64,000 nt of DNA, from contig NC_037258.1 of NCBI RefSeq assembly GCF_000002425.4, positions 1,750,993 through 1,814,992 of the forward strand, in the 5' to 3' direction. The position numbers and the translations under genes are program-made. This document shows, piece after piece, positions 11,960 to 25,778 of the stretch (position 1 is its first letter; each line of letters opens with the position of its first letter). The DNA is from Physcomitrium patens. Its lineage: Eukaryota; Streptophyta; Bryopsida; Funariales; Funariaceae. The notes below the pieces were generated by a model that did no database searches, was not told the DNA's origin, and saw nothing but the letters and a program-made list of their open reading frames with translations.

Positions 11960-14900
11960 TGTCTCAAATTTCCACAACCCTCTGCTCTACGGTGCTGTGC
12001 GCGCATAAACTCGCTGGCCAGATCGACTTGTAAATTCTACAAGATCATTTAAAACTGAAGAATTATCCAAACTCAATCTCTACAACTACAAGAGCAGCCC
12101 CCGGTTCTGGACCTCCAATATGTATGACCTTCCTTGCGGATCGCTTTCACGCGAAAACGTGAAGTCAAAAACCCCATAATCTCTTCTGCCAAACCAGTAC
12201 TTCGGTGGATGGAAAAACCAACAAATTATGGCGAACTGGAAACCTTCATTTCGCAAAAGCGCGTAAGACCGTCTGGAATCACTGGCACAATCACCTCAGA
12301 TGCTGCAATTTAAGGATAACAGAAGAGATCCATCTCCTAGGGTTACAATAACCTGTAATAAAATACCAGAGTAAGGCAGGGCGCTTCCCCCGCTCGGACT
12401 AGAGAATTTAAGGTGTGGTGAGGAGCTTCATTTCGAAAAATTAGAGAAGGCTGTCACGAATCACAGTCATGGCCAAGCTCTATTCGCCCAGATGCACAGC
12501 TTACGGCGCATTGAAATACGCCATTTAGCAAGACTTAAGGGAGGATGTCGAGAATTGCGAGCATACTCGAGTTTCAAAACCTCCAGCTAGCATTCAGGAG
12601 TTTAGGATGTGCGCATGAACCATCGTAGAGCAGCGGAGATCGCAGACATGGCTGGAGCTCGGGAATTCAGGGCACACTGACGACCTCCGACCCAAATACA
12701 ACTAGAATGGGTGATGGAAAAGATGGAGGAGTGTCGCGCTGAGCAGCACACACGATCTGCTTGATCACCCGCAAGAGACTCAAAAACTTCGGCGGCGAGT
12801 GGTAGATGTAGGGCCCCCAAATTTGTATGCTCTCCTCGACGCAGACGACCTCTGCAAATTCCGGCATTCTCATCAGTCGTCTGTAAACTACTTGACGACC
12901 GGAATCGTGAATTAAACAACAACCGGTCTCCTGCAGATATCGTCCACCTCAATGAAGACTCCATTACTACTTAAGATTTGTTGCCACATCCAGCAAACGC
13001 GTGATTGTTCAAAAGCGAGTGTGGATATTTGTGAAAATTCTTGAGCGAGGGTTTCTAAGTTTCAGCACTCTCTCCACAAACGACATCTGCGTAGCAGCAC
13101 AATCTCGACTGGAAACTGGGCCATGTCCAAAACAGATTGCAACCAATTGCAGCTACTGTAAACATCTACTTTAGAGTGCGCTTCACATCCGAACAGAATT
13201 CATAACACGAGGCGCCTATCCACGGAAGCTAAAACCAATCACCAATTTGAACATCACTCAACATCCCGAATCTATGCCTCCTACTTGCAAGGTAGACTAT
13301 GATCGTCCCGATCACGTTCAGCTCCTTAACTTATACATCGTGAGTGTTCTGAAAAGTTTCGCAATAAAAAATTTAATATAAAATTGCAAATAATAATAAA
13401 TGCTTGTGATCCGTGAAATTCGGTCTCAGTACATTAAGTTCTTGAACTTAGTGGGATCACGATTTAACATGTACTTGTGATCCAGAAACAGCTACATGCC
13501 CCTAGATATGCAGAGAATTCAATAGCTTTCAATTAATAGTGTGTGCTACAATCCAGGTGGCGGCCAGTAAGCATCACGCACTATCTAACCACACCATACT
13601 TGCGTCCTGCACCTAACCCGAAAACCCGTTCCGCCACAAATGACAGTATCTTTCGGGAATGACTCAATGCTCGAGATTTTATCCACCGGTAACACCATGT
13701 GAGAATACATCCCTAATGTCTACTATGCCAACGCGAAGAAACTTGAGCCCTCGCAATCCTTGTAGAACTCATCCACACAGAATCTGCAAGGAGGTCTCGC
13801 TCACCTGCTACACACCGTTCCCTCGACCCCGTTGCGCCTTGCTGCAGAGCTCGCAACCTGGCAGGCAACTAGCCTCAACGACGTTCCGCTCTTTCAGCAA
13901 CACTTCCGCTGGTCTGTAGTCTCCACAATCTACAACTCGTCTCAGCTTCCTCCTTTACCAGCTCATAGATTCGCTCTGCGCGCAGTGGAACTAAGCCAGC
14001 CAATCTCTGTGCACTCTCTCCTTTAATCCTCGGATATCGCCGTCCAAACCTCGCAACAAAACTATTCGCTCCTACAGTCTGCCTCCTCGCTCTTCGATAA
14101 GTCCTCTCACCCCACGTTCAATCAAGGAACTCAAATATTTCCATCATCGCTGCACGCCATTCAACACACTCTAGAACGGATTTGAAAGACTTCAAGGTGT
14201 GACGTGAGCGGTGAGACAAATGAGTGGAAGAAGAAGAAGAAGAAGCAGAGGAAGCAAAGACCTGCACCGAAGGCATCTCTGCGGAACACCCACCTGGCAC
14301 TTCATTCAGATGCCATCTAACACATGTCTCTTCCCCGGTCGCAGAAGTCCTCGACAACGATGGGGTGGATCGTGACAATGAAAACAAGGATTACACTCAA
14401 CGTTGGGCCTGGTTCTCTCTTTCGAAGCAACTGGAGAGGCTTCTCAGTCGTCGAACCATTCCTCTGGTACGCGACCGTCTTGTTGCGTCTTTATCTCGGG
14501 TGGGTTCGGATTACAGTCAGACGTGCCTGGATCGTAATGACAGCAAGATGGCCGTATGGAAGGGATAGTATCTTAAAAGTACCACTCGCTCGAGAGGTTG
14601 TAGCACACAAAAGTACCACGGCTGTTACTGGGGCATGAAAACTAGACATCGCCGTTCCCATATGAACCGAAGTTGACTAGACCCCCCTTTCGAGCGGTGC
14701 TTGCTTTAGCAAGTCCCTTCATTCGCGGCTTTGTTCACCGGGTAGCTAGGAACCGCCGATAACCTCGGCTGGCCCGCCCACCTAGATTGACGACCAAGTG
14801 GGGAAAGCAGATCGCCCTGCACCAGATGGGCCCTTCCCGCCCGTGTCGACTTGTCCGATTTCGAATGACCTCAAGACGAATGAGAGTTATTTCCTCAAGC

Positions 14901-16900
14901 TGAAAATGAATTTTACTTCAGCATTTTGAAATAACTTAATCGGCTTGTGAGTGCATCGCTTGTGTAAGATTAAAAATAATAAATAAATAAATAAATAAAA
15001 GGCAGTCCCTTAGTCGGCATCTTACCCTGGTTCACCTGTGCACTGATACACACGATCGCAATTCTGTTACTGATTTGGTCTATACCATGTAAAAACCTAT
15101 GATCCAACCATAGCCCGCTGTAGCTCTGGGCGGCTAGAACAGGCCCAGTTTCAACTTAAACTCACCTTCACATAATTTAATCGTATTACACATGAAATGC
15201 TTCGCTCTTTTCACACTACTTTGATTCGAGAGAGTGTCTCCTTGCAATCTCTTAGTCAACGAGAGATGAAAAGAAAAATGACCTGATCAGAACTTCATCT
15301 ATGAAAATCCGGGATATGTCACTGCCAGATGCGGGCACCAAATCTCTTGAAAAAATTTCAACACTAGCATGGTTCATGAGAATTGGAATTTGGATTTCTC
15401 ATGAATAACATTTTCTGGATCACGGATGGCGATCTATTAAGCTCAAGAGCATGCATTAGGCGAATTCAAAGTCAACATGTATTGGTCAAAAAATACTGAG
15501 TTTATGCTCCTGAAATGCAAACGTTGAGAAAACTCTGCTGATCTAAGGCACACACTTCGTAAAATTTTCGAGCAAATCACCTTCAGAACTCTTGGATGAT
15601 GATGATGAAGAAAGTGAAGGGGCGTGAGGAGGATGTAATGTGGCCCCGACCTACGTTCACGTAAGGATCGGCATCTGAGCTTCCAGAACCCTGTCACAAC
15701 CCATGACACTACCGTTCCATCCCCACCGGGTCCACAGCAAATTGTATCGTTGGAGTGCCGACAGGGCACCGTGGCGAGGTAGTTGGATGCAGATGGTGGC
15801 TGCCGAATCAACACCAGTGCCTCAAGTTCAAGCGAACGACATTCATTCGAGACATTCATCCATCTATATTTGGCGGCGAGTTTGGCGGACATCACGAAAA
15901 AATCCGATGGCATTTCCGCCTGTGCCGCAGAAAGCGAATTCTCTCTCCACCACCGGATAAGTTCAAAAGGCTGTGTGCAGAAACCCAGGTGGTAGTCATC
16001 CCCTGTGGAGGATCCAAATGGACCCTGGCTCAAAGGACCCCAGAGAGTACGGGCTGGGTATCAATCTGACATCTCAGCGATCACTTCCAGTCTCTTCTTT
16101 TTCTGTAGCCATGGGACCACTTTATTCTCTGTACTTGCCCGCGTGCGAACGAAAGCTTTGCTGCAACTCGTTGAAGTTGGAGAAGAAAAAAGGGAGTCCC
16201 AGTGTCACCATGCAATAGGCATGATGAGATGGGAGTCAACCTTAATCTCCTCGGGAGAAAGCAAGACTGTTCCTGTGGAAGCTTCATCCACACTCTAGCA
16301 AAGGAACCATGACCCCATTAGTACCACTCAGCATTGTTTTTGCAGCCTGGCAGGACACAAGGACACACAGACGGACGGACGGACGGTAATAAAGGACAAT
16401 TGAACGGACGGTGGACGAACAGAAATTATCCTCGATGTAAAAACGCGTTCTGTGGGTACACGACTGTGGTTGCCGGAAGGCTGCCTCGTGTGCTACCAGT
16501 GCACGAACTTTTGGAGGGAGCGGTGGATGAAAAGAGAACATCGGTACGACCTATGTGGGACTAATGGATGGATGATATATTGTCTTGCCCCATCCTTTTC
16601 AGAAACGGTGCATTCAAACATAAATTATCTGGACTGTAGAATAAATTTTCCTAAAGAAGTAAAGTGCTGGCATCCATGGTATTTTCTTACCACAAAACTA
16701 TCCTGTTCGGATTTACTCATGGATTTTGATCTCATTCACAATATATTTGAATGATACTCCTTTGACTGCCAAATTGACTGTCAGTCCTCACCATGGGACC
16801 AGTTTGAACAAAAAAAAAACAGAAAATAAAGCAAAGTAAAAAAGTAACATTTATAAAAAAAAATCTCTTCTGGTTTATAGTATATAACTGCTGGACTTTT
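11960..16900. other. Higher-GC region without a recognisable gene
   Basis: About 5 kb with composition like the genes nearby but no product I can identify. Open frames of 60-196 codons occur on both strands, often overlapping (for example 15443-16033 minus against several plus frames), and none has a known domain. The part next to 11959 is presumably promoter and 5' UTR of the DUF1218 gene. Simple repeats are present: (AATA)n near 14963-14999 and (ACGG)n near 16369-16386. It may hold noncoding transcripts, UTR exons or decayed genes. Confidence 0.45.
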
Positions 16901-19900
16901 CCCTATTTTTGGTTCCTTTCCTGACAGAGCCTTTAATAAATGGAGGGTGTAAAGGCTCTTTCATGAGTCAATACACGAAGTTCAACTATTTTATTTTTTT
17001 TAGAATTGTTTTGAAGAGTATCAAAGAAAATGGAAAAATCTGTAAAGGAAAGGAGAAAGGACATGGATAGGAAGAAAGTAAAGTAGAGAGAAAGATTCAC
17101 AAGGGGAATGAAAAATGAGAAAAGAAGCAAAAGAGGATCAGTATTGATGCTCTTTGTTGGCAGCCTTTGGGTAAGACAAAGGGATTATCCTACTTCATTC
17201 CATTCCGTATATGGTAGTTTTTCGAATGAAAAACCGTAAATGTACGTTTTTTAAAAAAAATTAATAGGAAAAGTATCGTAGAACTTTTTGAGGAATTTCA
17301 CTGTCCTATGTTTTTTCTCATGACAAAAGTGGAGACAAAAGTTTTAGTCCAAACACTTATTGCCAACAACCAAAGCTTTTAAGCCCATCTCATGGATCTG
17401 AAACAAAGCAGAAGAAGAAAAGAAGAAAACGGAGAAAATGAATAGTCCATGGACCAGGTTGTAGGGTTAAAGGTGGATGGCACCTCACTTACAGCAAGAA
17501 AAAGAAAAGGAAAGAAAAGAAAAAGCATAATACATAATACAAACTAACAAACAAACTCCAAACGAGAGCCATGAGCTTTTCTTTTATCTTTTTTTCTGAT
17601 TTTTGTTCTGTTGTAAAGAATTTCCGTCTTCAATTGCGGGAGACACGAAACAGGAGGTCAGAATCAGAGGATGTCACCTGTAGGCTCGATCATCGGCAGC
17701 TGGACCTGTGTTGACCTGCGACACCGAGAATAGAAGCTGCATTGTGAAGAATGTGTCCATGAGAGACGTATTCTCTGCAAGCAATCGCAATCGGGGCAAG
17801 AACCCTTCAAGCTATCAAGTCATTCATTCACCATCGTCTCGCTCGGTGTTTTCTTGCCTTCTCACACAATGGCAACAGAAAAGCTTGCGTCGCTCTCCTG
17901 GTCCTCCGATAAGGTTTGAACGACAGCATTAGAGGGAACGAGAACCGACAATGTGAGCTGGGAATGTAGAAGCTTATACATCCCCTGTTCGGCGGAGGGC
18001 ACATGATCCCCATACAAATGTCGCTTTCATTTTTCTTTGTTGTGACTCGTAGACTTTGACATCCAATGTCTTCTTCGACCATTGAAAGAAAACTTTCATT
18101 CCTTGAGAATCCGAATAAATGAAGTTGCATCGTGGCCTAATTGTAATTTGGAATGAAAGTGCAAAAAGCGATTCAACTAATGTGAGCTTTTGAAGGTGGT
18201 ACTGAAATGTTACCATGTAATCTCTTACTACGGCAGTATCGTGATTGCTAATCAATGACACAAATGTCAAATTGTTTCACAGACTGAATTGGTGAATATG
18301 AATGATGAGTATGGAGTTGATTATGAATTCAACCACATTCAAGGACACTATGTTATTTTTTACAGCAGTTATTTCAAGAAATTCGACCTGATTATCTGAT
18401 AACTGCAAGATCAGAGATGGACTTTGTCCCAAGCAATTCTGAGGAGGAGGAAGAAAGGCTTGATCACCAGAAGTGCTTAGAGGCACTAGAACAGTGCTGC
18501 AGCCATTGATCAAGGATTGCAGTCCATCTCGAAATCATGAATCCCTGAGTAGTAGCCGTGTTTGAAGCATGAATCGTGAGAGTTGACACCGTAGCTTGAG
18601 CTAAACACTTCCTTCGGACATCTAAACATTGGCTTTGAAGTGCAGCCGAGTGCCGTTTCAATTGCATTGGTGTTGTAAATGTCATATGAGCAGAAAATAG
18701 AAGTGATAGATGGTGTGCACATGGTAGCTCTGTTTTCATAAACAGAGCTAGAGCTTCGCAGCTTGAGCTTCTTACGGTGTTGGGAGGCAAGCCCGATTAT
18801 TACGCTTCGTAACGTCTTCCAGTGAATATTACAACCTCATCATTATTCAAAGTTGATGAAAAGACAAGTTAACTGAGAAACATGCCGTTGGCATCGGTAT
18901 TTGAGGTCGCGTACACCTCGAGAAATACTTTAGTGGGACATCTCAGGCCGACCACTGAACATACCAACAACCATAACCTCGTTACTTATGTCTGTGTGAC
19001 AACGTCTAACCTCTCCTTTTGCTGATTACACACAGTAAATGTTTGTTGGAGGCTGCATTCCACGACAGAGTGCAAGGTTATGTCGGCTATCATGAGCACC
19101 GTCGTCATGTAGCAGTTTCTAGTGTAGAAATCACATAGCCGCTTGTCTCTACCTTCTCCTGCTTGTTGGCTCTGGACCCCAGCCCCCCGTCGTCCTCTTG
19201 CTTGTGGATCTCTGCTTGCAATCACGCCCCCTCCCCGCTCCTTATTATTTGCATCTATCTTGGGCCTCTCTTCTCTGCCTTTCCCTGTTTGTTTGGCCTG
19301 CTGCCCTTATCCTCTTTAATTCCCTTCGCCTCCACTGCCCTGCCTCTTCAATTAGCCCTTTGTGTCGTTTGCTTTGCTCCTTTGATTTGTGTCTGTTGTT
19401 TGCTATTTCAGACTCATGTGTCGTAGTTGACGTTTGTAAGTTGCTGTTTGTGCTCGTGCATTACTGTTTGTCTTTGTGCACTGCTGTTTGTGTTTGTGTT
19501 GCTGTGGTATTTTCCATGCAATTCTGAACGGTGTGGGAGGTGTCGCTAGGTTCTACTTCAAATGTTCTGTGAAACACTATTTTTGAAATTGAAATCAATG
19601 CAAAAAAAAAATATTCAAAAATCCTACACACTACTGCCTAACAACTATCCAGTGCCACCAAACACTCACTAATTTTTTTCAATCTAGCAACAAATATTTC
19701 CATCATTGTGGAAATTTACAGCAAACCGACACACGACGTGATGCATCAACACAGCCACAATGCATGTGAATCGTATTGCATGTAGAATGAAGGTGAGTTC
19801 AATACCAAAGATAGCAGGCTGAAATTAAAATCTAGAAACCTATGCATAAAAACACTCACAATAGAGACTGTTCTAAAATTGAAATTGTGAGGAAATGGTC

Positions 19901-21544
19901 ATTTATCCTTTCTTGGGACCAAAGTGGTAGTTCTAATAGTGTTCTTTAGTTTGCTTTGTAGCCTTTGAAGATGACTCTTTGATATATATATATATATATA
20001 TAAACATGCTGAAATTGAATGTTTTTAAAGTTATTTACAGGAAAATATTTTCCAACTCATGCCAAACTTCTAAATTTTCCATCTATACATTTGTCTATTC
20101 TACCTTTGGATACAATACAAATAATCTAAGCTTTTGTAATTAGGCTTTTAAAATTGTCTTCAAATTTGTTCATAAATCTACAAGGTATCTTCAAATCTTA
20201 GAGAGCTTTTGTGTTTTTCAAATAAAGCCTTTAAAGCTTCAATAAATTGTCAAAGAATCACATTCATAGAAGGCATCAAAAATATTTATTATGCTTGAAT
20301 TCATTCATTTATATATACTAGTAATTCAATGATGCTTCACACAAAAAATAAAAGCAAGAAATTAAAGACTACATGGTATCCACCACAATTGCACAAGCAA
20401 CACTACTTTTACAACTTCAATTGTAAGCTTCCAAATTCCATGCCTAATAATCTTGCAATGCTACTTCCAAAAATTTACTTCAATAGTATGTAGATTTTGA
20501 CCTCTGATTAATCAAAAGTTGAATTATTGCTTTACTTTTGTTTCACTATTGATAAAAAAAAATGAAATATGCAATCAATCAAGGATGGTTTTTATTTCCA
20601 TTTATTTATCTAGTTGGTTTATCTCTCTTAAGTTGTTTCATATATATATATATATATATTAATAGAAATTTATACAATTGGCCATAAAAAATATATTGAA
20701 CATTAACTGCCATTAATATATCCATCACTTCTTGTCACATCAGTTTTTTTTCTTACACCACCAACTTGTACAATAGAATATGCCTCTATCTATAACCTCC
20801 ACCCTTGTATGGCCCTGATTTTGCATATGCCATTACTCTTGCTACTCCATCAATAACTTACCTATCTAAGTTTCTAGTGACCTTAGCTCAATTGTGGTGA
20901 TCCAAGCTATAATCCATCCATACTACTCAAATACATTATCTTAATTAGCATCATGCCCTCTGACACACTATGGCACACTTGTGGCATTTATTGTACCTCA
21001 TTTCCAAAAGGTTGTACCAATGCTTTTAGAATCATGTTTTGATCTTGTTCCTTCTTCACCTTCAGTTTTGTTGCCACTATTGTTATACCTCTTCTTAAGT
21101 TTACAACTGCCAATACATAATTCTATAATTTCATTTTTACCTTTACAAATACTCTGCATGTCATTTCCAATCCTTCGTACATCTTCTACTACTAATTCCT
21201 CCCACTACGTCAACTACAATCCATTCTTGCATCCATATCTTATGTACGATTTCCACCACAATCATTCCATTGCTACTACCATCTTCTTTTGTCATTGTCC
21301 CATCTTCCTTATTAATTCTTGCCTCTCTAATATTTTATCTGCCTTTGCTTTCATTTCACTCCATTTACATTTAAATTTGCATTCACATTCACATTCACAT
21401 TCATATTTCTCAAGACTCCACTTAAAATGCTTTAGTGCAGATAATGCAGCCATTGATGCATTCTTCTCCACTTACTTCTTTATCTTTACAACTTCTCCAT
21501 TAAAAGTCATGCTTGCCATCATAACATGAGAACCTATCAAGGAC
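16901..21544. other. Intergenic DNA, no gene supported
   Basis: Mixed composition, moving from moderate GC (17.6-19.5 kb) to AT-rich. It includes a pyrimidine-rich tract near 19160-19420, (TA)n runs near 19981-20001 and 20641-20660, and a hexanucleotide ACATTC repeat near 21380-21412. The 182-codon plus-strand frame at 20981-21529 is low-complexity Leu/Ser/His-rich sequence and lies antisense to a Lys/Glu-rich reading; I do not call it a gene. Confidence 0.5.
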
Positions 21545-22088
21545 ATGAATCTCGAAGAAAGAGAATCCTCAATAAACTCTTCTATCACTGAAGAAAACTA
21601 GAAAGTCACTCAAAAGGTGATATAATATTAACTAAAATGGCTATTGCCAAAAAACAAGAAAGACTAGAAAGTTTTGAAATAAGACTAAGACTAGAAAGGC
21701 ATTCACAAGAGTGAAGAAGGCTTCACTCTTGTCTCCATATACACTATCTAACTAAGAGCTACTTGGCGATGTCCTATAGGACCTCCAACTTGTGTTGACT
21801 TTGCTTGCCACATGTCTTATCTTGCAAGGCAAGTTATCTATATATGCACCACGTAGTTGGCTTGTTCCGCAAGCTACAACATGGAGATAACTTGTTCCAC
21901 AAGCTACCAGTACATAGTTAGCTTTTTGGCAAAGTTTTTAACCTACAAACAAATCTAAAGTCAAAATCGTGTCTATGAAGCGTTTAGGAAGCTTTTCAAG
22001 AAGACCTTATGAAATTATTCTATTTTTATGTACTTCTACTTAATCATATAAGTAACTATTGACGTAAATATATATGTCCGTGATATTA
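21545..22088 (-). repeat. 3' LTR of gypsy copy B
   Basis: It matches 27418-27957 along its whole length with about 9% differences by eye. On the minus strand it begins after a polypurine tract that includes about 12 consecutive G (the C run at 22090-22101), begins near TATCACGGACA and ends in GATTCA. Confidence 0.85.
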
Positions 22089-22731
22089 CCCCCCCCCCCC
22101 TTCTAGAGACAAGTTTCACGAGGAGTGGTCTTCATATGTTGAAGAAGTTCAAGATGTGGCGAATTCTATTTGCTACATACTCCTATCTTTGCTTTCTTTG
22201 AAGATGGTTAATAGGTCCTCTCAACCATCTATAGTGTGTCATATCAGGGCGAAAAGACCACCCTATTATTGGGTCATTGTTGAGGCCTTCATAACTTCCT
22301 TCAAATAAAACATTTGAAACACCATCAAGAGTTGTTCCTACCTCTAATAAAATCACTAAACATCAGGAGTCTCTTCCAAGGTCGTGATACCAAATATGTT
22401 GTAGCTTGCCATCTTTTGGAGGAAGGACATGTCGTACTTGAGGATCTTCATCTTGATTTCATCCTCTTGAAGGTTGTGACAATCGTAATATTTTATTTAG
22501 ATGTAAATCCACAAATGAAAGCTCCTGAGTTGAATCTGTTAGTTGTTGGTGCTCCATCTCATCACAAATACACAAAAGTTACAATGAAAGATAGAAGGTA
22601 GAATGTTATTTTCTTTTGATCTTATTTCTTTTATAGCAAAGGTTTGCTATTCTTCATCTTGGTTTTGATGGATGTCATTGATGAAAATCTTCAACTTTCT
22701 TTACTGTATTTACAAGATTCTTTGATGGCTC

Positions 22732-23049
22732 CTATGTGCATTCACTAATATCATATCCATACCAATAAACAAGATATTTCAACCTATTTCCGTGCCACCT
22801 TGAGTCTAAGACTTCTTCCACTTCAAACTCTTGGTTATTATCTACTTCTATAGGAAGAGGTGGCATTTGTCTTCTTCCTAAGATTTTCATTGTCTTATAT
22901 GGCTCTAAAAGAGACACGTGAAATACAAGGTGGATCTTCATAGACTTTGGTAGATGTAATCGATAGGCAACATGATTAATTTTTTTACAAATAGGATAAG
23001 GTCTCAGCCTACGATAATCTAATTTATTACAAGGATGAATAGTCTTCAT
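22732..23049 (-). pseudogene. gypsy integrase C-terminus and chromodomain
   Basis: The end of integrase (FHVSLLEPY motif) passes into a chromodomain (FEVEEVLDSR, LKYLVYWYGYD). In chromoviruses this module is thought to steer insertion to particular chromatin. The frame ends at a TAG (22732-22734) exactly where the conserved Trp before Glu-Pro should be; the family reading continues beyond it (EPSKNL). The same stop is present in copy A. Confidence 0.8.
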
Positions 23050-23064
23050 ATTACGACAAAATAA

Positions 23065-24102
23065 TCATACTTTGTCATCCATATTATATTGTGATTGCTC
23101 CTTGCAATAGGCATCCATGTTGATCTTTTGTTGTTCTTGAGCTTCCTTTAATTGTATCTTCATTGTTGTGTGTAGCTCTGACAAGTAATTTGTTAAATCT
23201 TCTATTGCAGGATTATCAACTTTTAAAAAGTCAAAAGTATCAAGATGTCGATGATAACCATAATTGGCACAGAAAGGTAGTTTTTGAGTGGAAGAATGTA
23301 TCGAATTATTATATGCAAATTCTGCCAATGGTAAAAGAGTTGTCCAATCAACTTGATGATAGTTGATGGTATATCTCAAATATTACTCCAGAACTTGATT
23401 TACTCGTTCTGTTTGTCCATCATTTTGAGGATGAAAAGCTGAAGAAAGCTTTAAATCCACCTTTAGAATCTTAAATAGGATTTTCCAAAATCTTAATATA
23501 AATTCAATCCATGTATCCAATATAATATTCTTTGATAATCCATGATAGCAATAGATATTGTCAATGAAAAGCTTAGTTGTTTCTTCACCTATAATAGATT
23601 TTGTACATGGTACAAAATGTGCCATCTTGATAAAATTATCTACTATCACAAATATACAATCATAAGAACCTGAGATTAGAAGATCCATGATGAAATCCAT
23701 AGAAACATAAGACCATGGTTGTTCTGGAATGGATAATGGTTGAAGAAGTCCATAAGGTTGATGACGAGGAGTTTTTGATCTTGAGCAAATATTACAAGAT
23801 TGCACAAAATCTTTGACTGTCTTCCACATTTGCGGCTACCAAAAATCCTTGGATATTTGTTCCAAAATTTTATTGTATCCAAAATGTCCTACTGCTGGAA
23901 AGTCATGATAAGCTTGAAGAACACGTAATCGAGCTTCACCTTTTGGAACATATAGGTGTCCTTTAAAATATAATAGATTATTCTTGAATTCAAACTTGGA
24001 AGTATCATGAGACTTAAAAGAAGTATCCTTGATATCCTGAACAAGAGGATTAGAGGACATGCTTAGTTGAATTTGCTTCATAAATGTTGAATCAATAGTC
24101 AA
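23065..24102 (-). pseudogene. gypsy integrase, broken by stops
   Basis: 23836-24102 contains part of the N-terminal zinc-binding region (HFGYNKI). 23383-23829 contains the end of the HHCC motif (CNICSRSK) and the core: Asp in VSMDFI, Asp in ILDTW (normally SDRG) and Glu in the DGQTERVNQ motif. 23065-23379 is the C-terminal part. All three catalytic acids are present, but a TAA after LE (near 23380) and further stops divide the protein. Confidence 0.85.
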
Positions 24103-24615
24103 TGTTGATTTTATAGCTCAAAGATGAAAATACTCAAGCTTCAAGAGAATGGATCTTTGTTGATTAAAAGATGCATCTCCTTCTTTCAGTACAAGATAAG
24201 AACATCTAAAAAGAGCGTTTGATAGACCTTGTTGTTTTTTGGGTTGATAAGTGAACTTGAAATTGAATCTAAATAAAGACATGCTCTATCAGGCCTAACG
24301 ACAATTTAAGACATGTGCTGACATAAAGTACTTGAGGTTCTTATGGTTTGTATACATGGTAATTGGACTCGAAGTACCTTCTAGATAATGATGCCATTCC
24401 TAAAATGAATCCACAATTGCAAGGAGCTCTTTGTCATGGATCTCATAATTAATCTCGATTGCTGAAAATTTCCTTGAATGAAAAGCTTTTGGGTGAAGTT
24501 TGTCATCTATTTCCATTTGTAACAATACAACACCTATAGAAAAATTTGACGCATCTATTTCCATAAAAAAATGCCTTAGAAAAGTCAATGTAATATTAAA
24601 TTGGTACAAAAACAA
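24103..24615 (-). pseudogene. gypsy RNase H region
   Basis: 24400-24615 reads as the start of a Ty3/gypsy RNase H, with the first Asp in a MEIDAS context, a [22 protein letters not shown] segment and its Glu. The remainder to about 24103 is in broken frames. Confidence 0.7.
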
Positions 24616-25618
24616 ATTCTTTCTTTAAAACATCAAATCATGCTTTTGTTTCTTTATTCCACTCAAGTTTGTCTTTACAAGTCAAATGTGTAAGTGGAGC
24701 TGCAACTTGAGAAAAATTCTTGATGAAGATTTGATAGTAATTAGCAAAGCTCAAAAAGCACTACACATCTCGAACTGTTCTTGGAATCTTCCAATCTATG
24801 ATAGTTTGAACCTTCTTGGGATCCATCATAAGGCTTTCGTTGGAAATGATGTATCCTAAAAAGTCAACTTGAGTAGTGTGGAATACACACTTTTCAAACT
24901 TGGCATATAATCCTACATCTCTAAGTTTTTGTAACATACGACGAACATGAAGCTAATATTCTTTTGTGTTCTTAAAGTAGATTAGAATGTCGTCTAAATA
25001 GAAAACAATGAAATCATCTAAAAATTCACAAAAAAACATCATTCATAAGCTATTGAAAAGCGATTGATGCATTTGTGAGTCCAAAAGGCATGACATTATA
25101 TTCAAAATGTCCATACCTAGTTCGAAAAGCAATCTTCTATTCATCTCCTTCTTTGATATGAACTAAGTTGTATGCTCTTTATAGATCTATTTTGGTATAG
25201 ATCTTTGCTAGATTGAGTTGGTTAAGAAGTTTTGAAATCAAAGGCAAAGGATATCTATTTTTGATGGTGATCTTATTGAGTCCTCAATAATCCATACACA
25301 TTCATAGAGATCCATCTTTCTTCTTCACAAATAAGATAGGAGCCCTAGCTAGAGATTTAGAATGGCGTATGAAGTTATTTGCCAAATTCTCATCAATGTA
25401 TTCCTTTAATACACCCAACTCATTCTCTGATAAGCTATAGATTGGTCCGAATGATAATTGAGTTCCTTCTTATAGATCAATTGAACAATCATAAGGTCAA
25501 TGCTCAAGGAGAATATCTGCATTCTTCTTTTCAAAAACGTCTTGGAATTCTTGATATTACTTAGGAATACTACTCGACATTGTTTCACCATTAGAAATGG
25601 ATGTAGCATATATAGCAA
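24616..25618 (-). pseudogene. gypsy reverse transcriptase remnant
   Basis: The reading is split by stops, but the active-site motif YLDD followed by ILIY is clear (YLDD codons at 24989-25000). Flanking motifs (fingers near 25250-25400, thumb near 24760-24860) follow family order. The polymerase would copy the RNA genome into DNA; the stops make it non-functional. Confidence 0.8.
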
Positions 25619-25778
25619 AAGATGATCCTACTTTTGCAACATGCATGAAAGCTTTTGCACCTACTAGTAAAGGTTTGGACAAAGTGGACTTACATACTTC
25701 TACTTTGTTAATGGGACCTTGGATTATACTATCATGAAAGTTAAGGTTACGAGAAATCCAATCTATTTGAGGGTTATA

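Noticed and set aside
14118..14638. Overlapping open frames with a poly-Glu stretch
   Set aside because: The Glu run comes from a GAA repeat, and three frames on two strands are open at once; no homology is recognised.
14690..14880. GC-rich structured-looking stretch, considered as an rRNA or snRNA fragment
   Set aside because: It does not match conserved rRNA, snRNA or tRNA motifs that I can recognise.
15443..16033. 196-codon minus-strand open frame
   Set aside because: No recognised domain, a His run from a simple repeat, and several overlapping plus-strand frames of similar quality; chance openness in higher-GC DNA is enough to explain it.
20981..21529. 182-codon plus-strand open frame
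   Set aside because: Low-complexity Leu/Ser/His sequence without a domain. The opposite strand reads as Lys/Glu-rich fragments with a hexanucleotide repeat, so the frame looks like a shadow of compositional bias.
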